Source of the DNA: Beroe ovata
Taxonomy: Eukaryota; Ctenophora; Nuda; Beroida; Beroidae
Direction of reading: 5' to 3'
Assembly: GCA_946803715.1 (NCBI GenBank)
Contig: CAMPET010000014.1
Location: forward strand, 514,989-526,174
Length of the DNA stretch: 11,186 nt
Position numbers and translations under genes: made by a program. Shown piece by piece: positions 6,401-11,186 of this stretch. The notes under the pieces were generated by a model. It saw only the letters and a list, made by a program, of their open reading frames with translations. It made no database searches and was not told the DNA's origin. Each line of letters starts with the position of its first letter. Positions within the stretch are counted from its first letter, which is position 1.

Positions 6401-8627
6401 CATGACCGAGGCTCTCAGATCATCGCTAGCCGCAAACAAGGCCTACTTCAACATTATCTACATTCTGACAGCGGTAGTGGACATCCTGGTGTGCATCACA
6501 CTGTTTCCAGTGATTTGCAGCATGATGCAGCACCGAGACCCCGCCCTATTTGGGATACCGTGGTTTTGCTACGGATGGGGCTTCCTTTGGGAGATGCTGC
6601 CCTACATGTCGGTGTTCCTTGTCGGAATTATGTCAATATCACGGACATTCATCCTGGTCAAACCGATGGTCCAGCTTCGCCGGAGAGTGCTACTTGCCGT
6701 GGTGAGTGTCTACCTGCTGTTCCTAGTAGCACGAACAGCGTTACCACTCCTCACGGGTGATGCCACATACATGTACTGGAACAGTGAGGTCTACTGCTAC
6801 GAGATGGCATCGGCAGACTGGAGTTACAAGTTTAACTCCATCTCTCGTTCCGTAACTCTAGCTCTGCCAATCGTACCCATCTGTCTGAGCTGTGTCACTT
6901 CCTACATTATCATCCTGGTGAACGAACGAAGACAGAGTCTCTCCAGGAAGGGAAAGACGGATGGAGGCAAGAATCGGCAAGCTATGAGCGCGACACGGAC
7001 AATCATCATATTCACCGGAGCGTACATCGTGTTTAACATCCCCGTGTTCGTCAACTACGTGCTAATGGCGATCTCTAGTTGGAGTTCATGTGAGAACGAC
7101 TGCTACTTGGTAATGTTTGGGAGTTATCCATTCCTCATTTGGTACAGCTGGAACTTTTCCTACGTCATGTGCCCTGCACTGAACAGTATGGTCAACCCGA
7201 TCATTTACTACTGGAGGATGCAGCCGATTCAATCATTCGTTAACGATGCCATCCGACGTTCCGGCAAGCGAATCTCGTCATCATGGCAGCCCCAAATCCC
7301 AGAGGAAACAGTAATCGAATGTCATGCTATTCAGAATCATGCTGTGGATGATGACGATTCTGTTGTGAAGAATGGGAGTGAAGTGACGGCAGATCATAGG
7401 GTTTAAGTGCGTGATTATCTTTAGTGTTGGAGTTGAGAAAAACTTTCTTCATTATATTATTTGTTATTGTATTGTGGCGAAAAATCAGTAATGTATCTGA
7501 GACTCACACTTCACAACATATGTTTTGTGGTAATACAGGTTACGTCTTCTATCTTGAGTTTATCCTTTATAGTTTATCATTTTATTAACATGGTATTTCC
7601 CAGACACGGGGGTTTTCCAAGCTTAAATCAGGTCCATAGTTTTCGTCCTTACAATTGTCCCGTCTTAGTTATGCAAGTTAGTTTTAGGTGAAAATGAACA
7701 GCCGCAGATATGGTGTCAAGAATATGAACACCGCTGCCACAAATGGTGAAAGGCCATCACTGATTATATTTACAGTGTTGCGTTGGTGTAATGCGTGTAC
7801 GGAACGTGTAAAACTGTAGGTCAAGAGCTGTTATTATTTCTGTACAATGTTGTTTGTTTTTCTGTACAATTTTGTAAGTGGTTTCTGTACACCCATACAG
7901 CGGTAGAGAGTGCATATTTTACACAAGTGTGGCGTGATCACATATGTGATCCTATCCGAGCACTCTCACTTTAGAGTCAGTGGTCACGTAGCAATGACGA
8001 CGATAAAATCAGCATTTCTTGTCGTGACCGGTAGATTTTAAACATTGAACAGGAAATTCGATTGTCGAGGTCATCAAATCTCGTGATGTTTACGAATGTT
8101 ACGTCACTGACCGCAGCCCTGCGCGCGCAAATATTTTCGAGAGCGCGCGCAGCACTAGCTGCTGACCACAGTTTTCCTTTCACGCGATTTTCGGTGAAAT
8201 CTTGCTAGTAATAAGCCCCAAAAAGATGATCTAAATTTAGTAGTGAGTAGTGACGAGACATGTGAACGTTATGTAATGATGACCGAGCCCTAACCTTGAT
8301 GCTCCAGTTAGAATATTCACGGAAATAAACTAAGGGGGTACCCTAGATTTCATTTATAACACCCACGCATCATTTCAGGGAGAGCCGCTGATGAGAAAAG
8401 CAATGTAAGTTACCTGACTTCTTCAATGTTTTGTCGACTAGCAGATCATGTCATTGTAAAATATAAAAGTGATAAGGCAGGGAATTTTTCCCTTGTACGG
8501 GTAGTTATCTATGTATTTGTATCACTTCCAGGCTCCTGCCGGAAAAGAGAAGAGCGTGAAGGTGGGAGAGTCATCTAAAAAGGAACAGCCCCAAAGTACG
8601 GATGAAGATGATTTGGTCATGATGTGA
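424..8627 (+). CDS. IQCE homologue, 3' nine exons (join, 5' end missing)
   Basis: Exons: 424-494, 999-1270, 1380-1611, 1744-1849, 1960-2574, 2712-2911, 3045-3106, 8379-8404, 8532-8627. Intron phases run 2,1,2,0,0,2,1,0 and all agree. Together they give 1680 bases, 559 residues plus stop. The first two exons align without a gap, as I recall it, to human IQCE around INGLKQ and METYYEEVHRL (here ITGLRQ and CDTYYHEITRL). Then come a coiled coil (residues about 1-255), a Lys/Glu-rich charged segment (about 256-432), three IQ motifs (442-496) and a short acidic C-terminus. In vertebrates IQCE works with EFCAB7 to hold EVC-EVC2 at the ciliary base for Hedgehog signalling; the IQ motifs should bind calmodulin or a related EF-hand protein. 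Human IQCE has about 695 residues, so roughly 200 or more N-terminal residues lie upstream. Function is inferred from homology. Confidence 0.85.
901..985 (+). repeat. 17-base minisatellite, five copies, each with an E-box
   Basis: Five head-to-tail copies of the unit CACGTGGTTTATACAAA begin at 901, 918, 935, 952 and 969. Copies 3 and 4 end in ATA instead of AAA, and copy 3 begins CTCGTG. Four copies hold the palindromic E-box CACGTG. The array stops only 13 bases before the IQCE acceptor at 998, so it occupies the place where a polypyrimidine tract and branch point would normally be. Confidence 0.95.
999..1270 (+). CDS. IQCE exon b: METYY-like coiled-coil exon
   Basis: The exon is 272 bases, entered with one base completing a Lys codon, and leaves one base (phase 1). 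The acceptor CCTCCGCAG is short; the donor is CAG|GTGTTT. It encodes LRSTRLQELEIMCDTYYHEI, the best IQCE signature in the window. A Ser/Thr/Pro-rich linker (about residues 57-66) follows, then a second helix containing ILEAKIQALEVDNNTLRKQI. The open frame upstream of 999 is only the minisatellite read through. Confidence 0.85.
1380..1611 (+). CDS. IQCE exon c: coiled coil
   Basis: The exon is 232 bases, phase 1 in and phase 2 out, with acceptor CCCTCCAG and donor CGA|GTGAGT. The first codon is split as G|GG (Gly). It reads LLSEFAKLSRAELEEQ and continues as a long uninterrupted Glu/Lys/Leu heptad helix of about 75 residues. The minus-strand open frames over it are mirror shadows rich in Ser and Leu. 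Confidence 0.85.
1744..1849 (+). CDS. IQCE exon d: coiled coil
   Basis: The exon is 106 bases, phase 2 in and phase 0 out. The acceptor is GTATTTTCAG and the donor CAG|GTTATC is weaker at positions +3 to +5. It encodes 35 residues including LNKTVRQHEQEIEKLQKQL, a strong heptad pattern continuing the helix of the preceding exon. Confidence 0.85.
1960..2574 (+). CDS. IQCE exon e: end of coiled coil plus long charged linker
   Basis: At 615 bases (205 codons, phase 0 at both ends) this is the largest exon of the gene. It opens with a last helix (TKLITDLENEVDDLKAQ) and becomes a low-complexity segment dominated by Lys, Glu, Asp, Ser and Ala, probably disordered. It contains a possible phosphosite context, IKRKLSNVKDK. 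The donor AAG|GTGACA ends it. Human IQCE has a shorter acidic/Pro-rich linker at this place, so the length is probably lineage-specific. The 170-residue Ser-rich frame on the other strand is a shadow. Confidence 0.85.
2712..2911 (+). CDS. IQCE exon f: three IQ motifs
   Basis: The exon is 200 bases, phase 0 in and phase 2 out, with acceptor ATCACCAG (weak pyrimidine tract) and donor AGAG|GTTTTG. It encodes three IQ motifs: IQKNFRNYSLAK (degenerate, Asn where Gly is usual), IQKILRGHSFR (complete) and IQAALRGLSLK (complete). These are calmodulin-type EF-hand binding helices. Human IQCE also has a degenerate first motif followed by two better ones, though with a longer gap before the last. Confidence 0.9.
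3045..3106 (+). CDS. IQCE exon g: short Ser/Lys linker
   Basis: The exon is 62 bases, phase 2 in and phase 1 out, with acceptor CTTTCCAG and donor CCAG|GTATGT. It encodes SLNSLNSDENLKKPKSESLK, a polar linker after the IQ domain. If the following intron were retained, translation would end after three more residues (Gly-Met-Ser-stop). Confidence 0.8.
3292..3409. repeat. Two inverted repeats (stem-loops)
   Basis: The first pairs GCGATATAATGA (3292-3303) with TCATTATCGC (3319-3328), with a two-base bulge. The second pairs AAGCCCGAA (3355-3363) with TTCGGGCTT (3401-3409) exactly, across a 37-base loop. They may be decayed transposon ends or chance. Confidence 0.4.
3568..3598. repeat. Compact hairpin
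   Basis: CACCAATTT (3571-3579) and AAATTGGTG (3587-3595) are exact reverse complements around a 7-base loop. Three further pairs outward (one a G-T wobble) extend the stem to 12 bases. Confidence 0.55.
3988..4240. promoter_or_regulatory. E-box / AP-1 / CCAAT motif cluster
   Basis: Within 250 bases of an otherwise AT-rich intron there are two AP-1 heptamers (TGAGTCA 3990-3996, TGACTCA 4145-4151), two copies of the 13-mer GAGTTGCACGTGC carrying an E-box (4025-4037 and 4114-4126), and a full CCAAT box (GCCAATCAG, 4229-4237). The region is also richer in CpG than its surroundings. It is a candidate enhancer or distal promoter. Motif matches alone are weak evidence. Confidence 0.3.
4319..4333. 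repeat. 15-base near-palindrome ACGTCCA-C-TGGACGT
   Basis: There are two exact 7-base arms around a single central base. It lies 80 bases beyond the E-box/AP-1/CCAAT cluster and could be a site for a dimeric factor. Confidence 0.4.
4334..5230. other. AT-rich intronic DNA without a recognised gene
   Basis: I see no exon-like segment with splice signals and no known protein. The only structure is a 16-base unit CCTATAGTATAATTGG present twice in tandem at 4986-5001 and 5002-5017, with its core CTATAGTATAAT again at 5201-5212. Confidence 0.5.
4986..5017. repeat. Two-copy 16-base direct repeat
   Basis: CCTATAGTATAATTGG occurs twice with no gap and no mismatch. A third, partial copy (12 bases) is at 5201-5212. 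Confidence 0.85.
5231..5324. mobile_element. 94-base foldback sequence, possibly a MITE remnant
   Basis: The two halves are imperfect reverse complements. ACATCACAC (5233-5241) pairs with GTGTGATGT (5314-5322), and GGTGCGTATT pairs with AATACGCACC. The tip reads CTCGAGGCGAAGCCGAG with an inner GGC-GAA-GCC hairpin. No clear target-site duplication is visible and nothing is encoded. A non-autonomous foldback or MITE-type element is likely. A structured regulatory element is the alternative. Confidence 0.5.
5325..5520. other. Intronic spacer, nothing recognised
   Basis: AT-rich sequence between the foldback sequence and the promoter-like cluster; no motif, exon or repeat stands out. Confidence 0.5.
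5529..5605 (+). promoter_or_regulatory. Candidate receptor promoter: ETS sites, GC box, TATA box
   Basis: In order: CACTTCCGGT (ETS-type, reverse, near 5529-5538), ACCGGAAA (ETS-type, forward, 5571-5578), GGGCGGGG (Sp/KLF GC box, 5581-5588) and TATATATA (5597-5604). The spacing of a TATA-driven core promoter would place a start near 5630. It points at the receptor about 650 bases downstream. If used, a 5' UTR intron could join it to the acceptor at 6233; a possible donor is AACT|GTAAGA near 5729. Inferred from motifs only. Confidence 0.45.
5630..6233 (+). other. Presumed 5' leader/intron of the receptor, ending in an acceptor-like site
   Basis: There is no coding sequence I recognise. The segment ends with a pyrimidine-rich tract and TTTTCGTAG (6225-6233), which looks like a 3' splice site 42 bases before the receptor ATG. 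The TAG of this site is also the in-frame stop that closes the receptor frame upstream. Confidence 0.4.
6276..7406 (+). CDS. Class A (rhodopsin-like) GPCR, intronless, orphan
   Basis: A 376-residue seven-helix receptor in one exon. Landmarks, numbered from the ATG at 6276: helix 1 with GLPANIV (Asn35, position 1.50); helix 2 with AVVDILV (Asp69, 2.50); Cys98 (3.25) and Cys174 in loop 2, the usual disulfide; helix 3 ending Ser122-Arg123-Thr124 in place of DRY; helix 5 with Pro198/Pro201; a basic third loop; helix 6 with FNIP (Pro256); a second Cys pair, 272 and 276, in loop 3; helix 7 NSMVNPIIY (303-311). The C-terminal tail is Ser-rich, then acidic (DDDDS). Trp at 4.50 and 6.48 are absent. 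The ligand is unknown; the pattern suits the diverged orphan receptors expanded in marine invertebrates. The first in-frame ATG is used, but an in-frame extension to 6234 would add a glycosylation sequon (NWS), so a spliced N-terminus is possible. Confidence 0.9.
   Translation: MEEVTTTPSYQVPGYANHLFAAVYILTTVIGLPANIVSLWYFMTEALRSSLAANKAYFNIIYILTAVVDILVCITLFPVICSMMQHRDPALFGIPWFCYGWGFLWEMLPYMSVFLVGIMSISRTFILVKPMVQLRRRVLLAVVSVYLLFLVARTALPLLTGDATYMYWNSEVYCYEMASADWSYKFNSISRSVTLALPIVPICLSCVTSYIIILVNERRQSLSRKGKTDGGKNRQAMSATRTIIIFTGAYIVFNIPVFVNYVLMAISSWSSCENDCYLVMFGSYPFLIWYSWNFSYVMCPALNSMVNPIIYYWRMQPIQSFVNDAIRRSGKRISSSWQPQIPEETVIECHAIQNHAVDDDDSVVKNGSEVTADHRV
7906..7967. repeat. Inverted repeat enclosing a perfect 16-base palindrome
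   Basis: GAGAGTGC (7906-7913) pairs with GCACTCTC (7960-7967). Between them lies GATCACATATGTGATC (7936-7951), an exact palindrome. ACACAAGTGT (7921-7930) is a further small one. Confidence 0.6.
8099..8152. repeat. GC-rich inverted repeat next to a CRE-like site
   Basis: CTGCGCGCGC (8119-8128) and GCGCGCGCAG (8143-8152) are exact 10-base arms around a 14-base AT-rich loop. TTACGTCA, an ATF/CREB-type site, is at 8099-8106. The arms are alternating purine-pyrimidine. It is a CpG-dense island in AT-rich DNA, possibly regulatory or a strong RNA hairpin in the receptor 3' UTR. Confidence 0.55.
8324..8329 (+). terminator. AATAAA, candidate receptor poly(A) signal
   Basis: An exact hexamer about 920 bases after the receptor stop, still inside the IQCE intron. 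The downstream sequence has a short G-rich run but no strong GU tract, so use is uncertain. Confidence 0.35.
8379..8404 (+). CDS. IQCE exon h: 26-base microexon
   Basis: Acceptor CATTTCAG and donor CAAT|GTAAGT bound 26 bases. It enters in phase 1 (G|GG, Gly) and leaves in phase 0, exactly as exons g and i require, and adds GRAADEKSN. Skipping it would shift the frame of the last exon. Confidence 0.7.
8532..8627 (+). CDS. IQCE exon i: terminal coding exon with acidic tail
   Basis: Acceptor CACTTCCAG, phase 0, 31 residues and TGA. It ends STDEDDLVMM. As I recall it, human IQCE also carries a Ser/Asp-rich run (DDSDDIVI) followed by a hydrophobic pair near its C-terminus, so the tail looks conserved in character even across the giant intron. 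Confidence 0.8.
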   Translation, partial: APAGKEKSVKVGESSKKEQPQSTDEDDLVMM

Positions 8628-8683
8628 AGATGACTGAAGCAATCAGTTCCTCATACAATGAATGATTCATTATTTGATATGCT

Positions 8684-8689
8684 ATTAAA
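8684..8689 (+). terminator. ATTAAA, IQCE poly(A) signal
   Basis: The common variant hexamer lies 57 bases after the IQCE stop. It is followed at 8700-8727 by a GT-rich tract (TTGTGTAC, GCCGTGTGGT) suited to cleavage-factor binding. This implies a 3' UTR of only about 80 bases. Confidence 0.55.
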
Positions 8690-8729
8690 CTCTGTAAAAT
8701 ATTGTGTACATATCTGCCGTGTGGTATCG

Positions 8730-9031
8730 ATATTTATTGCATTGATTGCACGCATTGACATGATTGATATTTTAATTTCATTTGTACAGCCGACCTTGGT
8801 GTGAATAGTTTTTATTTATTACCACTTATCACTATTCGTTTCCGTGATATGTTATGATTGAGTGTATGATCAACTTTTTCATAGAAATGTTGCTCTTTCA
8901 TTTTGATAAAACAGGGAAGGCTGAAATGTAAAGGGAAAAGGAACTCTCAAATAACAGCGCACATTGAAATGTAGTACCCAAAGTAACCACATTCTCCTTT
9001 GTGAACTGGACAATGTACACAAGTTTGTGGT
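8730..9031. other. Intergenic, AT-rich, nothing recognised
   Basis: No open frame with protein-like composition, splice-bounded exon or repeat is seen. Confidence 0.5.
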
Positions 9032-9254
9032 CTAGTGAATTGGTGACCTCATCGATAAAATAAGGGAATGAAATCAGATACATCCGATTCCATTATGATA
9101 ACTTCGATATTATTCTCCGGGTCAAGTTTCGACGACATTTCCCCTTATCAGTCATGATCTTACAAATCTATCAAGAGACGGTTATATACAGCGGTACATG
9201 GTCAGGAGCCTAGAATCTGGAGAGTGGGAGCATTTCACACACACACACACACAC
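9032..9254. repeat. Tandem duplication, copy 1 (period 224)
   Basis: The copy starts CTAGTGAATTGG and ends in a CA microsatellite (about 9234-9254). It matches the sequence from 9256 with about ten substitutions and one two-base indel over some 205 bases, near 95% identity. It is not coding in any convincing frame. Confidence 0.9.
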
Positions 9255-9255
9255 N

Positions 9256-9486
9256 CTAGTGAATTGGTGACCTCATCGATAAAATAAGAGAATGAAATCA
9301 GATACATCCGATTCCATAATGATAACTTCGATATAATTCTCCGGGTCAAGTTTCGACGACATTTCCCCTTATCAGTCATGATCTTACAAATCTATCGAGA
9401 GACGGTTATATACAGCAGTACATGGTCAGAGGAGCCAGGAATCTAGTGAGTGGGAGCATTTCGCACACACACACGCACGCGCGCGC
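9256..9486. repeat. Tandem duplication, copy 2
   Basis: It begins immediately after the single N at 9255 with the same CTAGTGAATTGG and ends in CA/CG dinucleotides (9462-9486). The position of the N exactly between the copies raises the possibility that the two are alleles joined by the assembler. Confidence 0.9.
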
Positions 9487-10330
9487 TTTTGAGCACCTTT
9501 CTAACCAACTGGTCAGAAAAACAAGTTAGCTTATTTGACGAATATATTGTAACCATCTGAACAGAAATAAAGATAAAATCTACTCACATCAAGGCCTCTT
9601 ATTCTAAATAGCAGTTGATAGAACATTGCTCAATACATGAATGTATATCTTTAAGAGCACGGCACAGCATTTTTCGGTCTCTTCGAGTAAAATCCGATCT
9701 TCAATGCTAATATCATATACTTTAAATAGATATAATCATTCCCTAAATCATTAATAAGATTGATTAGTTAAATCGACTATTCGTTGCCCTTGCTCAAAGA
9801 AGCGGCAATCTTATCACCAATAATTCAATCAATTGATTAACCGCTTTAGCCCTATCGAAACTGTGTAAAAAGGAAAGCGCTAAGTACACAAAACCTGGAG
9901 GCTGGATACACCAGATTGAAAAGCCAGAGAAACATTAGGAGGAAACAGTTGAATAACACAGGGCAGATATATCACAGAATTCTTTCTTATTTTCACTCAA
10001 AAAGGCCCCCTGCTGTACACGTAGGGATTTGATATGAGTATGAAATTTGTGCAAACGTGAACTACCCATTTAAACTGATGCTGGGAACAGTAGAACATGA
10101 ACGAAATCACGCCCCCACTGGTACATTTGGTGTTCAACAGAGTTTTCACGCCCACTTATCAACTTGAATGAAACTATCTTGTTCAAATCCCAATCAAATA
10201 TTGAAGATTGATAAATTCGTTTTCGAAGAAAAGATGTTTCTGTCTCATCACGCAACAGAATTCATTTTGATTTCAATGTGTAACTGGCAGTTCATTGTCT
10301 AGGTAGTCTAGCAGTGTGCTCACAGAAATT
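9487..10330. other. Intergenic spacer between convergent genes
   Basis: No gene is recognised on either strand. An AATAAA on the plus strand at 9566-9571 is a possible late poly(A) signal for IQCE. TAAGATTG (9755-9762) and CAATCTTA (9806-9813) form an 8-base inverted repeat. Confidence 0.5.
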
Positions 10331-10355
10331 ATGAAACCACGTGGCACAATCGAAT

Positions 10356-10361
10356 TTTATT
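10356..10361 (-). terminator. AATAAA (minus strand), ZFAND poly(A) signal
   Basis: Read on the minus strand, AATAAA lies 168 bases after the stop of the AN1 exon and is followed by GT-rich sequence (GATTGTGCC, GTGGTTTC, TTTCTGTGAG). The 3' UTR would be about 200 bases, ending near 10330. Confidence 0.55.
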
Positions 10362-10528
10362 TGTTCTACCACTGAAACTTCACGGTCTCTACAGCTCCGA
10401 AATGTGGGGATTCTTAATCTTAGTTTAGTAAACAGTTCACGATATATCACCGTCTCTCTACATGACCACAAGTTGATCGTAGCAGCCTGTTTGGGTCGGA
10501 TCTCCAATTGTTTGTATGTTCTCGAGTT

Positions 10529-10677
10529 TTATATCTTGCGAACCTTCGCACCAACAACTTGGGGGTTGTCTTTCTTGAGTTGTTCCCTCCCGTCTGTCTT
10601 GTAGTCAAAGGGACAGCTATGTTGGTCGGAATAGCGGTGTAAACCACAGAATAGGTTCTCGCATCGGCAGCTGAAAC
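10529..10677 (-). CDS. Last exon of a ZFAND5/6-type A20/AN1 zinc-finger gene
   Basis: Reading the minus strand, CCCCCTCAG (ending at 10678) is a strong acceptor. The exon gives the last two bases of a Gly codon, then 48 residues and TAA at 10529-10531. It contains FSCRCENLFCGLHRYSD, then QHSCPFDYKTDG, and ends NPQVVGAKVRKI. This is the second half of an AN1 zinc finger (six of the eight ligands: C-x-C-x4-C-x2-H-x5-H-x-C) and the C-terminus shared by ZFAND5 and ZFAND6, which end QRI/QKI. The first AN1 cysteine pair and the A20 finger must lie in exons beyond 11186. Such proteins bind ubiquitin and act in proteasome and NF-kB control or, for ZFAND5, AU-rich mRNA binding. One change is notable: Glu where vertebrate members have Gly (CRCGN). 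It lies tail to tail with IQCE. Confidence 0.9.
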
Positions 10678-11120
10678 CTGAGGGGGAAAGTACTTTAGTG
10701 CAAAATACTAGACTAAATACTGATTACGATAGTTTAACTACAATTCACATCTTGAGACACATCTGCACGATTGAAGTTCTCTAATCACAGGAGTTATAAC
10801 GTACGTTTTAACACGCATACATAACTGTATACAGCGGATCGAGTGTATAATGTATATTGTAGCGATCATCACAACGAATCATATTCTCTTGTTAGTAAAT
10901 TACACATGTATAAACAGTGTATTAAGTGCAATCGAGGTCACGTGATACCACATAAACATTCAGTGCATATTTTGCCACACAGTCATCACGAGATACAGTT
11001 ATAGGGATTCTGTAATTCGACGCTCGTATTTTGAAGTGTCCTTTGCGTCTCAGATAGCCGAGCTAAATCAATTACATTATGCGACGCATGATAACCATTA
11101 ACAACAATTACACATACGCA
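10678..11120 (-). other. Intron of the ZFAND5/6-type gene, 3' part
   Basis: Directly upstream of the AN1 exon in transcript sense. I searched for the exon bearing the first AN1 cysteines (a Cys-x2-Cys followed by KVGLTG and a donor) and did not find it, so the intron exceeds 500 bases. Confidence 0.6.
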
Positions 11121-11186
11121 CAAAGACTCGCACGCACGCACAAAGACACACATACACACACACACATACACACACACACACACACA
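11121..11186. repeat. CA-rich microsatellite running off the window end
   Basis: An imperfect CA tract interrupted by CAAAGA, CG and TA steps becomes nearly pure CA over the last 40 bases. The minus-strand frame over it (Cys-Val repeats) is an artefact. Confidence 0.9.

Larger units (their letters stand above)
3107..8378 (+). other. 5.3-kb IQCE intron hosting a receptor gene
   Basis: The intron starts GTATGT and ends CATTTCAG. At 5272 bases it is about 40 times longer than most of its neighbours (109-137 bases); only the 504-base first intron is intermediate. It contains the single-exon receptor at 6276-7406. The stretches 3107-5520 and 7407-8378 hold no protein-coding gene that I can recognise, only the inverted repeats, regulatory-like motifs and repeats listed separately. 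A cassette exon with length divisible by three cannot be excluded. Confidence 0.8.
7407..8378 (+). other. Presumed receptor 3' UTR and rest of IQCE intron
   Basis: No further gene is recognised. A poly(A) signal AATAAA lies at 8324-8329, the only exact one I see between the receptor stop and the next IQCE exon. If it is used, the receptor has a 3' UTR of about 0.9 kb, ending some 30-50 bases before the IQCE exon. TTCTGTACA occurs three times between about 7838 and 7892. Confidence 0.4.

Noticed and set aside
6392-6760. 122-residue frame overlapping the receptor
   Set aside because: Shifted frame inside the receptor coding region; the receptor frame carries all class A landmarks.
7977-8183. 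68-residue minus-strand frame across the GC hairpin
   Set aside because: No domain or splice signals; the open frame is a by-product of the CpG-rich inverted repeat.
8898-9379. Two minus-strand frames sharing the peptide YFIDEVTNSL
   Set aside because: The similarity comes from the 224-base duplication; changes are not biased to silent sites and one frame runs through a CA tract and the N.
10341-10604. 87-residue plus-strand frame
   Set aside because: Antisense to the AN1 exon and its 3' UTR, with no splice or domain support.
10447-10647. 66-residue minus-strand frame
   Set aside because: Wrong frame across the AN1 exon; it runs past the stop of the true reading frame and matches no protein.
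10986-11183. Cys/Val-rich minus-strand frame
   Set aside because: Translation of the CA microsatellite.

Overview
This is animal nuclear DNA, most likely from a marine invertebrate. The coding exons are short, flanked by GT/AG splice sites, and joined by introns of about 110-140 bases. The protein matches are to ciliated-animal families, there are CA microsatellites, and a single N marks an assembly join. No prokaryotic gene organisation is present. The phylum cannot be named safely; a deuterostome such as a lancelet or acorn worm would fit, but this is only a guess.

Three genes can be supported. (1) Plus strand, 424-8627: the 3' part of an IQCE homologue (IQ-motif protein E, a partner of the EVC-EVC2 complex at the base of the primary cilium). 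I rebuilt nine exons whose splice phases all agree. Together they give 1680 coding bases (559 residues plus stop) ending in a short acidic tail. The 5' exons lie before the window. (2) Plus strand, 6276-7406: an uninterrupted class A (rhodopsin-like) G-protein-coupled receptor of 376 residues. It lies inside the 5.3-kb seventh intron between the mapped IQCE exons, on the same strand. A promoter-like cluster (two ETS-type sites, a GC box and a TATA box) lies about 0.7 kb upstream, and a good splice acceptor sits just before the start codon. (3) Minus strand, 10529-10677: the terminal exon of a ZFAND5/6-type gene. It carries the second half of an AN1 zinc finger and the conserved C-terminus, in a frame with no long open reading frame. 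It faces IQCE tail to tail.

Layout: 1-423 intron; 424-3106 seven IQCE exons, with a five-copy 17-base E-box minisatellite running up to the acceptor of the second; 3107-8378 giant intron holding stem-loops, an E-box/AP-1/CCAAT cluster, a 94-base foldback sequence, the receptor and its presumed 3' region; 8379-8627 the last two IQCE exons; about 8630-10330 intergenic, with a roughly 95% identical 224-base duplication split by the N; 10330-10677 3' UTR and last exon of the ZFAND gene; 10678-11186 its intron, ending in a CA repeat.

There is no sign that the three genes act in one pathway. The point of interest is architectural: the receptor is nested in a cilium/Hedgehog-related gene, so shared chromatin, co-transcription or intronic polyadenylation could couple the two.
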